This document shows positions 1 through 7,422 of a DNA stretch of 64,000 bases, in pieces (within the stretch, counting starts at the first letter, position 1; each line of letters starts with the position of its first letter). Under the pieces are notes generated by a model. It was not told where the DNA came from. It ran no database searches and saw nothing but the letters and a program-made list of their open reading frames with translations. The DNA comes from Crocinitomicaceae bacterium (GTDB taxonomy: Bacteria; Bacteroidota; Bacteroidia; Flavobacteriales_D; Crocinitomicaceae): NCBI GenBank assembly GCA_016708105.1, contig JADJGJ010000001.1:186001-250000 (forward strand), written 5' to 3'. The position numbers and the translations under genes are program-made.

Positions 1-1182
1 CAAGGTGCTAACGTGGTTGCAGTTACTGCGGTGAATGGCAATCAAACATCAACAGCATCTTATACTATTAACTACACTGCATCAACAACCAACAATACCA
101 ATAATGTTGATGGCAGATCAACGCAACCTGTAATTAGTCCGATTGCACCTGCCGGGCAAACAGAAACAGTGAGCAGCAGCACGTATATGTTCAAAGCGAA
201 AGTGACCAACGTTGTTTCAAAATCAGACATCAAATTGTATCTGAACGGATCAGCTGTAACCGGATTTACTTATAGCACATCAACAGGAGAAGTTACTGCA
301 GTACTCACATTGAACTCAGGAGCAAACACTGTAAAACTTGATGCAGTCAATGCAGATAAATCTGCTAGTTCAACTTGGACAATTACCTACAGCAATGTGG
401 TAAATCCAGGTCGTGATGGCAATCAAAACATAGACACCAATAATGATGGCGGAACGAATAATGGAACAGATGGAAATACCCGTCCGGTATATGAGCAACC
501 GGTTATTGGCATGATTGCACCTGCATCAAGCAGCGAAACAGTGACAAGTTCAACCTATATGTTTAAAGCAAGCGTAAGCAATGTCAGTTCAAAATCTGAT
601 ATCAAAATTACGTTTAACGGAACAAGTTTCACCGGTTTTACATACAGTAGTTCAAGTCAACAAATCACCGCAGTTTTGACATTGCGATCAGGAGCAAATA
701 CCGTAAAAGTAGATGTGGTTAACGGAGATAAAACTGCGTCTACTTCCTATACTATAACCTACACTGAAGTGAGCAATCCACAACGTGACGGAAATCAAAA
801 TAATGGTGGTGGAACGACAACAGATCCAAATAAAGGTGGAGGAACAACAACTGACCCAAACAAAGGTGGTGGAACGACAACAGATCCAAATAAAGGTGGA
901 GGAACAACAACTGACCCAAACAAAGGTGGTGGAACGACAACAGATCCAAATAAAGGTGGAGGCACGACAACGGATCCAAACAAAGGTGGAGGCACAACGA
1001 CAGATCCAAACAAAGGTGGTGGAACAACAACGGATCCAAACAAGGGTGGAGGAACGACAACAGATCCAAATAAGGGTGGTGGCACAACAACTGATCCAAA
1101 CAAGGGTGGTGGCACAACAACTGATCCAAACCGAGGTGGAGGAGGAACAACTACCGGAGGTGGCAGAGGTGGGTTAGAATAA
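1..1182 (+). CDS. Repeat-rich surface or secreted protein, C-terminal part (5' end outside window)
   Basis: The reading frame is open from base 1, so the gene starts upstream. Two full copies and the tail of a third copy of a domain of about 115 residues are visible. Each copy contains an 'IAPA' start, a 'TSSTYMFKA' strand, a 'SDIK' segment and a 'SGANTVK' segment, which looks like a beta-sandwich (Ig-like) adhesion repeat. N/G/T/D-rich linkers separate them. The C-terminus is eleven copies of GGGTTTDPN(K/R) followed by a Gly/Thr tail ending GGLE. I see no T9SS sorting domain at the end, so the export route is unclear. The composition fits an extracellular structural or adhesive role, but no enzyme domain is visible and the function is unknown. 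A good terminator follows the stop codon. Confidence 0.75.
   Translation, partial: QGANVVAVTAVNGNQTSTASYTINYTASTTNNTNNVDGRSTQPVISPIAPAGQTETVSSSTYMFKAKVTNVVSKSDIKLYLNGSAVTGFTYSTSTGEVTAVLTLNSGANTVKLDAVNADKSASSTWTITYSNVVNPGRDGNQNIDTNNDGGTNNGTDGNTRPVYEQPVIGMIAPASSSETVTSSTYMFKASVSNVSSKSDIKITFNGTSFTGFTYSSSSQQITAVLTLRSGANTVKVDVVNGDKTASTSYTITYTEVSNPQRDGNQNNGGGTTTDPNKGGGTTTDPNKGGGTTTDPNKGGGTTTDPNKGGGTTTDPNKGGGTTTDPNKGGGTTTDPNKGGGTTTDPNKGGGTTTDPNKGGGTTTDPNKGGGTTTDPNRGGGGTTTGGGRGGLE
805..1134 (+). repeat. Eleven 30-bp tandem repeats coding for GGGTTTDPN(K/R)
   Basis: Eleven in-frame units of exactly 30 bp run from 805 to 1134. Every unit encodes the decapeptide GGGTTTDPNK except the last, which ends in R. 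Third codon positions vary (gga/ggc/ggt, aca/acg/act) while the peptide is unchanged, so the repeat appears to be kept at protein level. Copy number could change by slippage. Confidence 0.95.
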
Positions 1183-1201
1183 CTAAGAACACAAAAATAA
1201 T

Positions 1202-1234
1202 AAAGGCTCAGGAAAAAATTCTGAGCCTTTTTTT
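1202..1234 (+). terminator. Rho-independent terminator of the repeat-protein gene
   Basis: A 10-bp stem (AAAGGCTCAG at 1202-1211, CTGAGCCTTT at 1221-1230) encloses a 9-nt A-rich loop and runs into a T tract ending at 1234. It lies 20 bp after the upstream stop codon. Its A-rich left flank could also let it work for the convergent minus-strand gene at 1249. Confidence 0.85.
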
Positions 1235-1248
1235 ATGAATGAAACTTC

Positions 1249-1869
1249 TCAATGATTTGCAGTTTCCAGCGGAATTTTTGCGCCGGCTTTGATTTCAATT
1301 TTCAAGGTATTTTCTTTTGGGGGTATCGGACAAAAATAACCATCAGTATAAGCACAATAAGGATTGTACGCGTGGTTAAAATTGATGACAATAGAATCTG
1401 AATTCGGAATGAGAAGATCAATGTAGCGTCCGGCACCATACGTTTCATTTCCGTTTGTTGCATCGCGGAAAGGAATGAAGAGATGATTTTTATATTCTTC
1501 AATTTCTCTCAATGAAAGACTTTGGTATACATATAATGAACAAGGAGCATCATGTAAACTGAAACGAACGAGTGCATAGTGCACGTATTTTTTTTCAGTA
1601 TCTGCAGAGGTTTTCATGATAATTGTATCTGTACTTTCAATGCGCTCAAAGTGCGCCGTTACCACATAGTTGATACTAAAATTGAAATGCTGATGGCCGG
1701 GAAATTTTTTCCGCATTTTTTTCGGCAATGGTGATAATTCTTTACTCTTGAAATGTGCATCTTGCTCTTGCCAAAAATGAAAAAACTCGTCGCGGTAAAA
1801 CGACGAGTCTTTTTGAGAAAATGCTGCTTCGGTTAGCGGAATGAGAATAATCAGAAGGTAAAAGCGCAT
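1249..1869 (-). CDS. DUF1684 family protein, exported
   Basis: This 206-residue protein starts with a short hydrophobic signal-like segment (MRFYLLIILIPLTEAAFS). The C-terminal half carries the hallmarks of DUF1684: 'FRDATNGNETYGAGRY', then 'NFNHAYNPYCAYTDGY' and 'CPIPPKEN'. Family members are of unknown function and common in Bacteroidota and Actinobacteria. Length and motif order are normal, so the gene looks intact. It is convergent with the repeat-protein gene and is not obviously in an operon with the mla genes. Confidence 0.85.
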   Translation of the reverse strand: MRFYLLIILIPLTEAAFSQKDSSFYRDEFFHFWQEQDAHFKSKELSPLPKKMRKKFPGHQHFNFSINYVVTAHFERIESTDTIIMKTSADTEKKYVHYALVRFSLHDAPCSLYVYQSLSLREIEEYKNHLFIPFRDATNGNETYGAGRYIDLLIPNSDSIVINFNHAYNPYCAYTDGYFCPIPPKENTLKIEIKAGAKIPLETANH

Positions 1870-1914
1870 CAGATTAATTTTATATTCTTTATTCCGCCAA
1901 AATAAAATTCAATA

Positions 1915-2946
1915 TTATTTAAGCACAAAATTGTTGGTACCAATCATGGCGCCTTCACAATAAATTTGGCAAGTATAATTTCCCTTATCAATAGTTTCAG
2001 TCAGTTTGTGGAAAATACACACATCAATTTGCTGATTTTGATAATTGACTACTTTTTTATCAGAGTATAGCAATGATTGATCACCTGATTTAAATGTGTT
2101 GTTATTGCTACTTGCAAGCACTGATCCACCCGGAGTGATGATACGCATATACACTGTTTTATCACCGGGTGTTGCAATGGTATTTTCACCTAAAGTAAAA
2201 CAAGAACGGATATGAGTACAACCTGAAGCGCGGTCAGTTTCTTTATATGAACCTGAACTGCGCTCCTTAATCCCTTCGGTCAAGAAACTGAATGCAGAAA
2301 GTTTGGATCCTTTGTTTACTTTTTCTGTTAACTGTTCAGACTGCGTTTTGTAGTCATCACGTTCAGTAGTCACATTATTCAAGTCACTACGGGTATTGTC
2401 CAAATCAACAACCAAACCTTGATTCACTTGGTTGAGTGAGTCAATAGTTCTGATATAATCTTTCATGATATTGCGCAGCGTTTCTGTTTCTTTCTGTAGC
2501 ATGTACACCTTACTCATGTAATGTTTTCGGTCTCCTTTTGCATCATCCAGTTCTTGAATGAGTGTTGCAATTTTATCTTTCTGCAACTGAATACTGTCAG
2601 ACATTTGTTGATTTGAAATTTCCATGTCATTGTATTGAGACAACATGTTTTCCAAATTTTGTCTGAGATTTTCACCAATTGCCAGACCTTCGTCGTGCAT
2701 CATTTCATTGAGTGCTTCCATTTCCGTGATTAGCTCCTGTTTCTCATTATCACACACGTTAAGTGATTTATTTTTTTCAGAAATTAGGTAGCCCATGTAA
2801 CCGCCTGCAATTAATAAAAGCAGAATAATTACAATGTAGATTCCATCTCTTTTCTTTCCTCCTCCTTCAGTTCCTGCTGGATTAGAAGGTGTGTTACCTT
2901 TTAATGCAGAAGGGTCAATGAAGGTTTTTTTCTCTTCTTCGCTCAT
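1915..2946 (-). CDS. Membrane-anchored coiled-coil protein of unknown function
   Basis: Predicted 343 residues. The N-terminal 30 residues are polar and G/K-rich, followed by one transmembrane helix (about residues 34-54, 'IYIVIILLLLIAGGYMGYLI'). A long coiled coil follows (about 60-210, rich in E/Q/N/L with many 'SLNQ'- and 'DNTRSDLNNV'-type heptads). The C-terminal domain of about 120 residues contains several Cys and a beta-rich pattern. Only 11 bp separate it from the MlaF-type ATPase gene, so it is probably cotranscribed. It could be an envelope partner of the lipid transporter, but no MlaD (MCE) domain is visible. I do not recognise the C-terminal domain. Confidence 0.6.
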   Translation of the reverse strand: MSEEEKKTFIDPSALKGNTPSNPAGTEGGGKKRDGIYIVIILLLLIAGGYMGYLISEKNKSLNVCDNEKQELITEMEALNEMMHDEGLAIGENLRQNLENMLSQYNDMEISNQQMSDSIQLQKDKIATLIQELDDAKGDRKHYMSKVYMLQKETETLRNIMKDYIRTIDSLNQVNQGLVVDLDNTRSDLNNVTTERDDYKTQSEQLTEKVNKGSKLSAFSFLTEGIKERSSGSYKETDRASGCTHIRSCFTLGENTIATPGDKTVYMRIITPGGSVLASSNNNTFKSGDQSLLYSDKKVVNYQNQQIDVCIFHKLTETIDKGNYTCQIYCEGAMIGTNNFVLK

Positions 2947-2957
2947 GGTTGTTTGTT

Positions 2958-3719
2958 TTAACTGTTAATTAACTTCTCTCTCAAGTTTTTCATGAAACTA
3001 GAGGCGTAAACAAAACTTACAACCTCCTCATTATTTGTTCTGATAATTTCTTTATTTGTTCCTTCCCAGTCTTTTCTTCCCTGATTGATGAAAATGATGT
3101 GATCACCAACTTCCATTACAGAGTTCATATCATGGGTAATTACAATAGTTGTCATTTTATACTCGTACGTTAATTCGCGAATCAGGTTATCAATCACGAT
3201 AGACGTTTTAGGATCAAGACCAGAATTTGGTTCGTCGCAAAACAAGTATTTTGGATTCATGGAAATAGCGCGCGCAATGCCAATTCGCTTTTGCATTCCA
3301 CCAGAACATTCAGCAGGTAGTAAATGATCTTTTCCAATAATATTTACACGAGTCAGACAAAACGATGCACGCTCACGCATTTCAGCTTCTGTCATATTCG
3401 TAAACATACGCAAAGGAAACATGACATTTTCAAGCACAGTAAGTGAATCAAACAGGGCACTGCCTTGGAACAGCATACCAATTTCTTTTCGGATTACGGT
3501 TCTTTCTCTTCGCTCCATGGCAGAAAAATCACGACCATCATAAAGCACTTGTCCAGAATCCACTTCGTGCAAACCAACAATGCATTTTGCCAATACAGAT
3601 TTACCCTGACCAGAAGCACCAATGATGAGATTCATTCTGCCCGGCTCAAATTTGGCTGAGATATCATACAGTACCTGTGTACCGGCAAAAGTTTTATTTA
3701 CGTTGATTACCTCTACCAT
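2958..3719 (-). CDS. mlaF: ABC transporter ATP-binding protein, MlaF type
   Basis: A 253-residue ATPase with Walker A 'GASGQGKS' (about residue 34), Q-loop 'GMLFQGSALFDSLTV', ABC signature 'SGGMQKR', Walker B 'YLFCDEPNSGLD' and the switch histidine in 'VITHDM'. The 'FQGSALFDSLTVLENV' stretch and the 'SGGM' signature are typical of MlaF, the ATPase of the maintenance-of-lipid-asymmetry (phospholipid/MCE) transporter. The gene lies 4 bp after the MlaE permease gene, which supports one ATPase-permease complex in the inner membrane. No mlaD gene lies beside it here. Confidence 0.9.
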   Translation of the reverse strand: MVEVINVNKTFAGTQVLYDISAKFEPGRMNLIIGASGQGKSVLAKCIVGLHEVDSGQVLYDGRDFSAMERRERTVIRKEIGMLFQGSALFDSLTVLENVMFPLRMFTNMTEAEMRERASFCLTRVNIIGKDHLLPAECSGGMQKRIGIARAISMNPKYLFCDEPNSGLDPKTSIVIDNLIRELTYEYKMTTIVITHDMNSVMEVGDHIIFINQGRKDWEGTNKEIIRTNNEEVVSFVYASSFMKNLREKLINS

Positions 3720-3723
3720 GACG

Positions 3724-4470
3724 TCAGATCAGAATGAGTTGAGTTAGCACATAATTAGCAAGCAGAATTGCAACAGAAGATGCGACCACAGATTTTGTAC
3801 TTGATCTTCCAACTTCAAGGGCACCTCCACGCGTGTAGTATCCGTAGTAACTTGGAATAGCAGTTAGAATAAAAGCAAAGACAACAGTTTTAGTCAGTGC
3901 GTAGTAGAGGCCATCAGAATCTATATCCCAAAATGCTTTTACTCCGTGTACATAAGTCTCAGTAGAGTATAATCCGCTTTGCACCCCGGCTACCCATCCT
4001 CCTATCAAACTCAGCACCATTGAAACAATGACAACGAATGGAAAAAAAATCATGGTAGCCAAAATTTTTGGAAGCATGAGAAAACCAATGGAGTTTACAC
4101 CCATAATTTCAAGGGCATCAATTTGTTCGGTTACGCGCATGGTTCCAATTTCAGAAGCAATGTTAGATCCAACTTTACCGGCAATAATCAGAGAGATAAT
4201 TGTTGGAGAAAATTCAAGTATAGTTGACTGACGCGTGATATAACCAATGGTATAAGAAGGCAACAAAGGAGAGCTCATGTTAGACGCAGTTTGCAGACTG
4301 ATAACGGCCCCCATGAAAACAGAAAGAAATGCAACAAGAGGAATGGAGTTGATGACAATATAGTCTACTTCGTTAAAAAATCTTTTGCGAAAAACTTTCC
4401 ACTTTTCAGGTCTGGAAAACACTGAACGTAGCATGATGAAAAATCGGCCGATATGTTCAAACAGATTCAT
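3724..4470 (-). CDS. mlaE: MlaE-type ABC transporter permease
   Basis: A 248-residue integral membrane protein with five or six hydrophobic segments and the MlaE signatures 'VAFLSVFMGAVISLQTA', 'KVGSNIASEIGTMRVTEQIDALEIMGV' and 'GYYTRGGALEVGRSSTKSVV'. It is the permease of the Mla/MCE lipid transporter in the inner membrane and is encoded 4 bp upstream of its ATPase. It is the first gene of the minus-strand operon. The start is an ATG 18 residues before the first conserved block. Confidence 0.9.
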   Translation of the reverse strand: MNLFEHIGRFFIMLRSVFSRPEKWKVFRKRFFNEVDYIVINSIPLVAFLSVFMGAVISLQTASNMSSPLLPSYTIGYITRQSTILEFSPTIISLIIAGKVGSNIASEIGTMRVTEQIDALEIMGVNSIGFLMLPKILATMIFFPFVVIVSMVLSLIGGWVAGVQSGLYSTETYVHGVKAFWDIDSDGLYYALTKTVVFAFILTAIPSYYGYYTRGGALEVGRSSTKSVVASSVAILLANYVLTQLILI

Positions 4471-4556
4471 TGCGCAGGCACGAAGTTAAGGAATATTTTT
4501 GGCTGGTTTGTTGGGAAGGGGGAATGGTTGGGGTTTTTTAGGGACATTTAACAAGG

Positions 4557-5292
4557 TGGTTGCGGTATGACTGTGGTTGCGGTAGGTCGGTGGTTTCGGT
4601 AGGTCGGTGTGTCGGTAGGTCGGTAGTTGCGGTATGACTGTGGTTGCGGTAGGTCGGTGGTTTCGGTATGACTGTGGTTTCGGTATGACTGTGGTTGCGG
4701 AATGACGGTGGTTTCGGTATGACTGTGGTTTCGGTAGGTCGGTGTGTCGGTAGGTCGGTGGTTGCGGTATGACTGTGGTTGCGGTATGACTGTGGTTTCG
4801 GTAGGTCGGTGTGTCGGTAGGTCGGTGGTTTCGGTATGACGGTGGTTTCGGTAGGTCGGTGGTTGCGGTATGACTGTGGTTGCGGTAGGTCGGTGTGTCG
4901 GTAGGTCGGTGGTTGCGGTATGACTTTGGTTTCGGTAGGTCGGTGTGTCGGTAGGTCGGTGGTTGCGGTATGACTTTGGTTTCGGTAGGTCGGTGTGTCG
5001 GTAGGTCGGTAGTTGCGGTATGACTGTGGTTGCGGTATGACTGTGGTTGCGGTATGACGGTGGTTTCGGTATGACGGTGGTTTCGGTAGGTCGGTGTGTC
5101 GGTAGGTCGGTGGTTGCGGTAGGTCGGTGTGTCGGTAGGTCGGTGGTTGCGGTATGACGGTGTTTGCGGTAGGTCGGTGTGTCGGTGTGTCGGTAGGTCG
5201 GTGGTTTCGGTAGGTCGGTGTGTCGGTAGGTCGGTAGGTCGGTGTGTCGGTAGGTCGGTGGTTGCGGTATGACGGTGGTTTTGGTATGGCTT
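4557..5292 (+). repeat. Mosaic G/T-rich minisatellite, 45 units of 17, 16 or 8 bp
   Basis: The whole block can be read without a leftover base as 45 units: 32 of 17 bp, 11 of 16 bp and 2 of 8 bp (total 736 bp). A 17-bp unit is a 9-nt module (mostly TGGTTGCGG or TGGTTTCGG) plus an 8-nt module (TATGACTG, TATGACGG or TAGGTCGG). The 16-bp unit is TGTGTCGG plus TAGGTCGG. The plus strand is rich in G and T. The minus strand has no stop codon in any frame but also no ATG, GTG or TTG, so I do not call a gene. The flanks (4471-4556 and 5293-5371) hold nothing I recognise. Confidence 0.95.
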
Positions 5293-5371
5293 TAGATTTT
5301 TTTTGAGGTGGGAGATTTTTTTGGAGATTGAAATACTAGTTTTGTGATTATCAAATAGAAAAACTTGTTTT

Positions 5372-5821
5372 ATGGGGTATGTTACGAGTTATCGGGAGTT
5401 GGAGGTTTATAAGCATGCAAGACGTTTGGCGCAGGAGATTTTTGAGACTACAAAATCTTTTCCAACGGAAGAAAAATATTCATTAACTGATCAGGTGCGG
5501 AGATCGTCACGGTCAATTGGGGCGCAAATTGCTGAGTCGTGGGCCAAAAGAAAATATCCTAAACATTTTATTAGTAAACTGACAGATGCCGATGGTGAAC
5601 AACATGAAACACAACATTGGATTGATACTGCCCTTGATTGTAAATACATCTCTGAACAAAAAGCTGTGTATCTGAAAAAGGAATATGATTTATTAGGAAA
5701 ACGCCTAGGCGTGATGATGGAAAAATCTGCCGTCTTCTGCAAGAATAGCTCTACAGAAAAAAAACCTAATAAAATTGTAAGCAGAAAATTTGCCGGGGAG
5801 TTGGAGATGGTGGATAATTGA
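5372..5821 (+). CDS. Four-helix bundle protein (23S rRNA intervening-sequence type)
   Basis: A 149-residue protein with the family pattern 'SYRELEVYKHARRLAQEIFE', 'FPTEEKYSLTDQVRRSSRSIGAQIAE' and a terminal helix 'YDLLGKRLGVMMEKS'. Such proteins form homopentameric four-helix bundles and are scattered through Bacteroidota genomes, often in variable loci and sometimes within rRNA intervening sequences. No rRNA is nearby here. Their function is unknown. It lies just downstream of the minisatellite and at the edge of a strip of broken genes, which fits a mobile or variable locus. Confidence 0.85.
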   Translation: MGYVTSYRELEVYKHARRLAQEIFETTKSFPTEEKYSLTDQVRRSSRSIGAQIAESWAKRKYPKHFISKLTDADGEQHETQHWIDTALDCKYISEQKAVYLKKEYDLLGKRLGVMMEKSAVFCKNSSTEKKPNKIVSRKFAGELEMVDN

Positions 5822-6023
5822 GTTTGGGTTTTTGGTAAACAACCAGTTCAATGAAATTACTAAACATCATTCTCATATTGTTTCTTTTAACTCTGTTTTC
5901 TCGGAATTCAAGATTAAGGTTATCAGGGTTTTGTAAGTAATTATAAGTTTCGTGTATTAAATAAATTCCGGCTCCCATTAGCGGGTCGGAACTAAAGGCA
6001 AAAATTAATTTTAGAAAACACTT
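5822..6023 (-). pseudogene. Possible gene remnant on the minus strand
   Basis: The minus strand is open from 6023 and has a protein-like composition ('FAFSSDPLMGAGIYLIHETY', then 'NPDNLNLEFRENRVKRNNM'). An in-frame stop lies just upstream (6024-6026), and downstream it runs into the coding region of the four-helix-bundle gene. The first ATG is at 5978. I do not recognise the family. The most likely reading is the central part of a decayed gene; chance is also possible. Confidence 0.3.
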
Positions 6024-6104
6024 TTATTAATCTCGATGGAAAAACAATTGTCATGTTTAAAATAACGGTGTCACAGAATCGTTAGTCAATCTGAAACCAA
6101 CAGT

Positions 6105-6495
6105 ATGAAAATCATTTGTATAATAATTCTTGCAGTCGGACTTGCTTCTTGCCAAAAGGGAAAACGAGTAACAAAGGTCTGTCCAGAATTTATCGGTCAT
6201 TGGAAAAATTTTTCAGCAAACGGCGGAATGCACTCGATTACCATTTTGACCAACGGACGAGGCTGTATACGGCTTGAATGACTATTATCCTCAACATGAC
6301 AACAGCGCAGTGAGCCCTTGGATTGTGCAAGATGACATACTCTATTTCGGACGTTTGGGAACAAAAAGAGCTTTTAACCCTACCGCAGGCATAAACTTAC
6401 ACAACATAGGGGATAATAATGTAATGTTGTGTTTTGTCTGTTCAAATTTCATTACCGCGCCACGCAAATTTCTGTTGTTAAATTGTGTTGCGTAG
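6105..6495 (+). pseudogene. Frameshifted small lipoprotein gene
   Basis: From ATG 6105 the frame encodes a lipoprotein signal with a lipobox ('LAVGLASC') and a mature start 'QKGKRVTKVCPEFIGHWKNF', stopping at TGA 6279-6281 after 58 residues. The sequence continues smoothly in another frame ('AVYGLNDYYPQHDNSAVSPW', then 'DDILYFGRLGTKRAFNP'), with the change near 6258-6262. The content resembles small Bacteroidota lipoproteins with a lipocalin-like fold. The tail after about 6410 looks degenerate. It is either a pseudogene or a sequencing indel. Confidence 0.45.
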
Positions 6496-6577
6496 TCGTT
6501 AGTGCCATAATCACCCGAAAATCGGCTGAAATATGCAATTGCAATTGGTGTATATTTACACCAGAACATAAATCAAT

Positions 6578-6817
6578 ATGAGACGACAAAGTATATCACT
6601 TACCGAACCGAACGACGAGTGGTTAAAAAGTCAAATTGACAATAAAGAATATTCAAGCAAGAGTGAGCTTGTTAACGATTTAATCAGACAAGCTAGAAGT
6701 CAGCAAAGAGAAATTGATTGGATTAGATTGAAACTTGAGAAGGCGGAACGAAATGGTTTCACATCAGATTCTCGTGTCCAAATTTTAAAGCAATCAAAGG
6801 ACTTGCTCAATGAGTAA
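6578..6817 (+). CDS. parD: ParD-type antitoxin (ribbon-helix-helix)
   Basis: A 79-residue protein that starts 'RRQSISLTEPNDEWLKSQI', the DNA-binding ribbon of CopG/ParD proteins, followed by 'YSSKSELVNDLIRQAR' (second helix) and a charged C-terminal helix that would wrap the toxin. It should repress its own operon and neutralise a ParE toxin. The partner gene overlaps its end by 8 bp but is broken after 32 codons, so this is probably an orphan antitoxin. Confidence 0.85.
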   Translation: MRRQSISLTEPNDEWLKSQIDNKEYSSKSELVNDLIRQARSQQREIDWIRLKLEKAERNGFTSDSRVQILKQSKDLLNE

Positions 6818-6908
6818 ATACAAACTGAGCAATACAGCGAAAGATGACCTGATAAGAATCCATCATTACGGAGTGAAAAAATTTGGCGTTAAACAAGCTG
6901 ATAAATAA
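6810..6908 (+). pseudogene. parE: ParE toxin, truncated after 32 codons
   Basis: The ATG at 6810 overlaps the parD stop, the usual parDE arrangement. The peptide 'MSKYKLSNTAKDDLIRIHHY', then 'GVKKFGVKQADK', matches the N-terminus of ParE/RelE-fold toxins, which normally have about 95-100 residues. A TAA at 6906-6908 ends it. One or two frame changes would allow 'NSFFE' to follow, as expected for ParE, but after that the sequence belongs to another family. The toxin is therefore very likely dead. Confidence 0.65.
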
Positions 6909-7129
6909 ATTCCTTCTTTGAGACAACAGCTGTTGATTTTTACGAAAACGTTTGGGGGAGCCGGAAATTTGATGTGAATAAGGAGTATTTAAAAAAATTT
7001 GAAATACAAAATGTTGGCAAGCAAATACACAATGAGCTGTGGATTCCCGCAGAAGAACTTGAAGAGTTTAATAACAATATTGTAGGACAAATTGAAATAA
7101 CAAAATCATTTTATCCTACTGATAAATGA
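6908..7129 (+). pseudogene. C-terminal fragment of an ADP-ribosylation/crystallin J1-like protein
   Basis: The frame from 6908 to the TGA at 7127-7129 has no start codon of its own. Its last part, 'FDVNKEYLKKFEIQNVGKQI', then 'NELWIPAEELEEFNNNIVG' and 'QIEITKSFY', matches from memory the C-terminus of the small proteins (about 120 residues) annotated as ADP-ribosylation/crystallin J1. The first 15-20 codons may derive from parE. The two broken genes meet between about 6906 and 6965, which indicates a deletion that fused unrelated remains. Confidence 0.5.
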
Positions 7130-7218
7130 AAAGTTCTTGGTGCATGTACGTATATTTAAAATCACCAAGACAAAATCAATTTCCGATTATAAATTGCTCC
7201 TCTCCAATATCTGTCTGA

Positions 7219-7329
7219 TCAATGCAGGCTTATCACCTCAGCTTCGATAAATTTCACACCGCAATTTTCTACCTCAAATTCACTTCGTAAAATCTTCAAA
7301 AAAAATCTGCACTGAAATGATATAATTGA
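7219..7329 (-). pseudogene. Possible C-terminal gene remnant
   Basis: On the minus strand an open stretch bounded by stops at 7330-7332 and 7219-7221 encodes 'FFLKILRSEFEVENCGVKFI', then 'EAEVISLH'. The composition is protein-like but there is no start codon and no recognisable family. It lies among other fragments (6105-7129) and fits gene decay. The rest of 7130-7422 shows nothing else I can support. Confidence 0.2.
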
Positions 7330-7422
7330 TTAATTTTAATCAGGCAGGTTGGATTGGAGTGATCAGGTTAATTCAGTGCTATGACAAAAAATTGGAATAA
7401 CCTATATAAATGACATGATTGA

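Noticed and set aside
752..1150. Long open frames on both strands across the decapeptide repeat region
   Set aside because: They are shadows of the 30-bp repeat: a period divisible by three keeps other frames open. Only the plus frame continues the upstream domains.
4557..5292. CRISPR array or a coding gene in the minisatellite
   Set aside because: There are no unique spacers, units are contiguous, and the stop-free minus strand has no start codon and mixed 16/17-bp units that break any protein periodicity.
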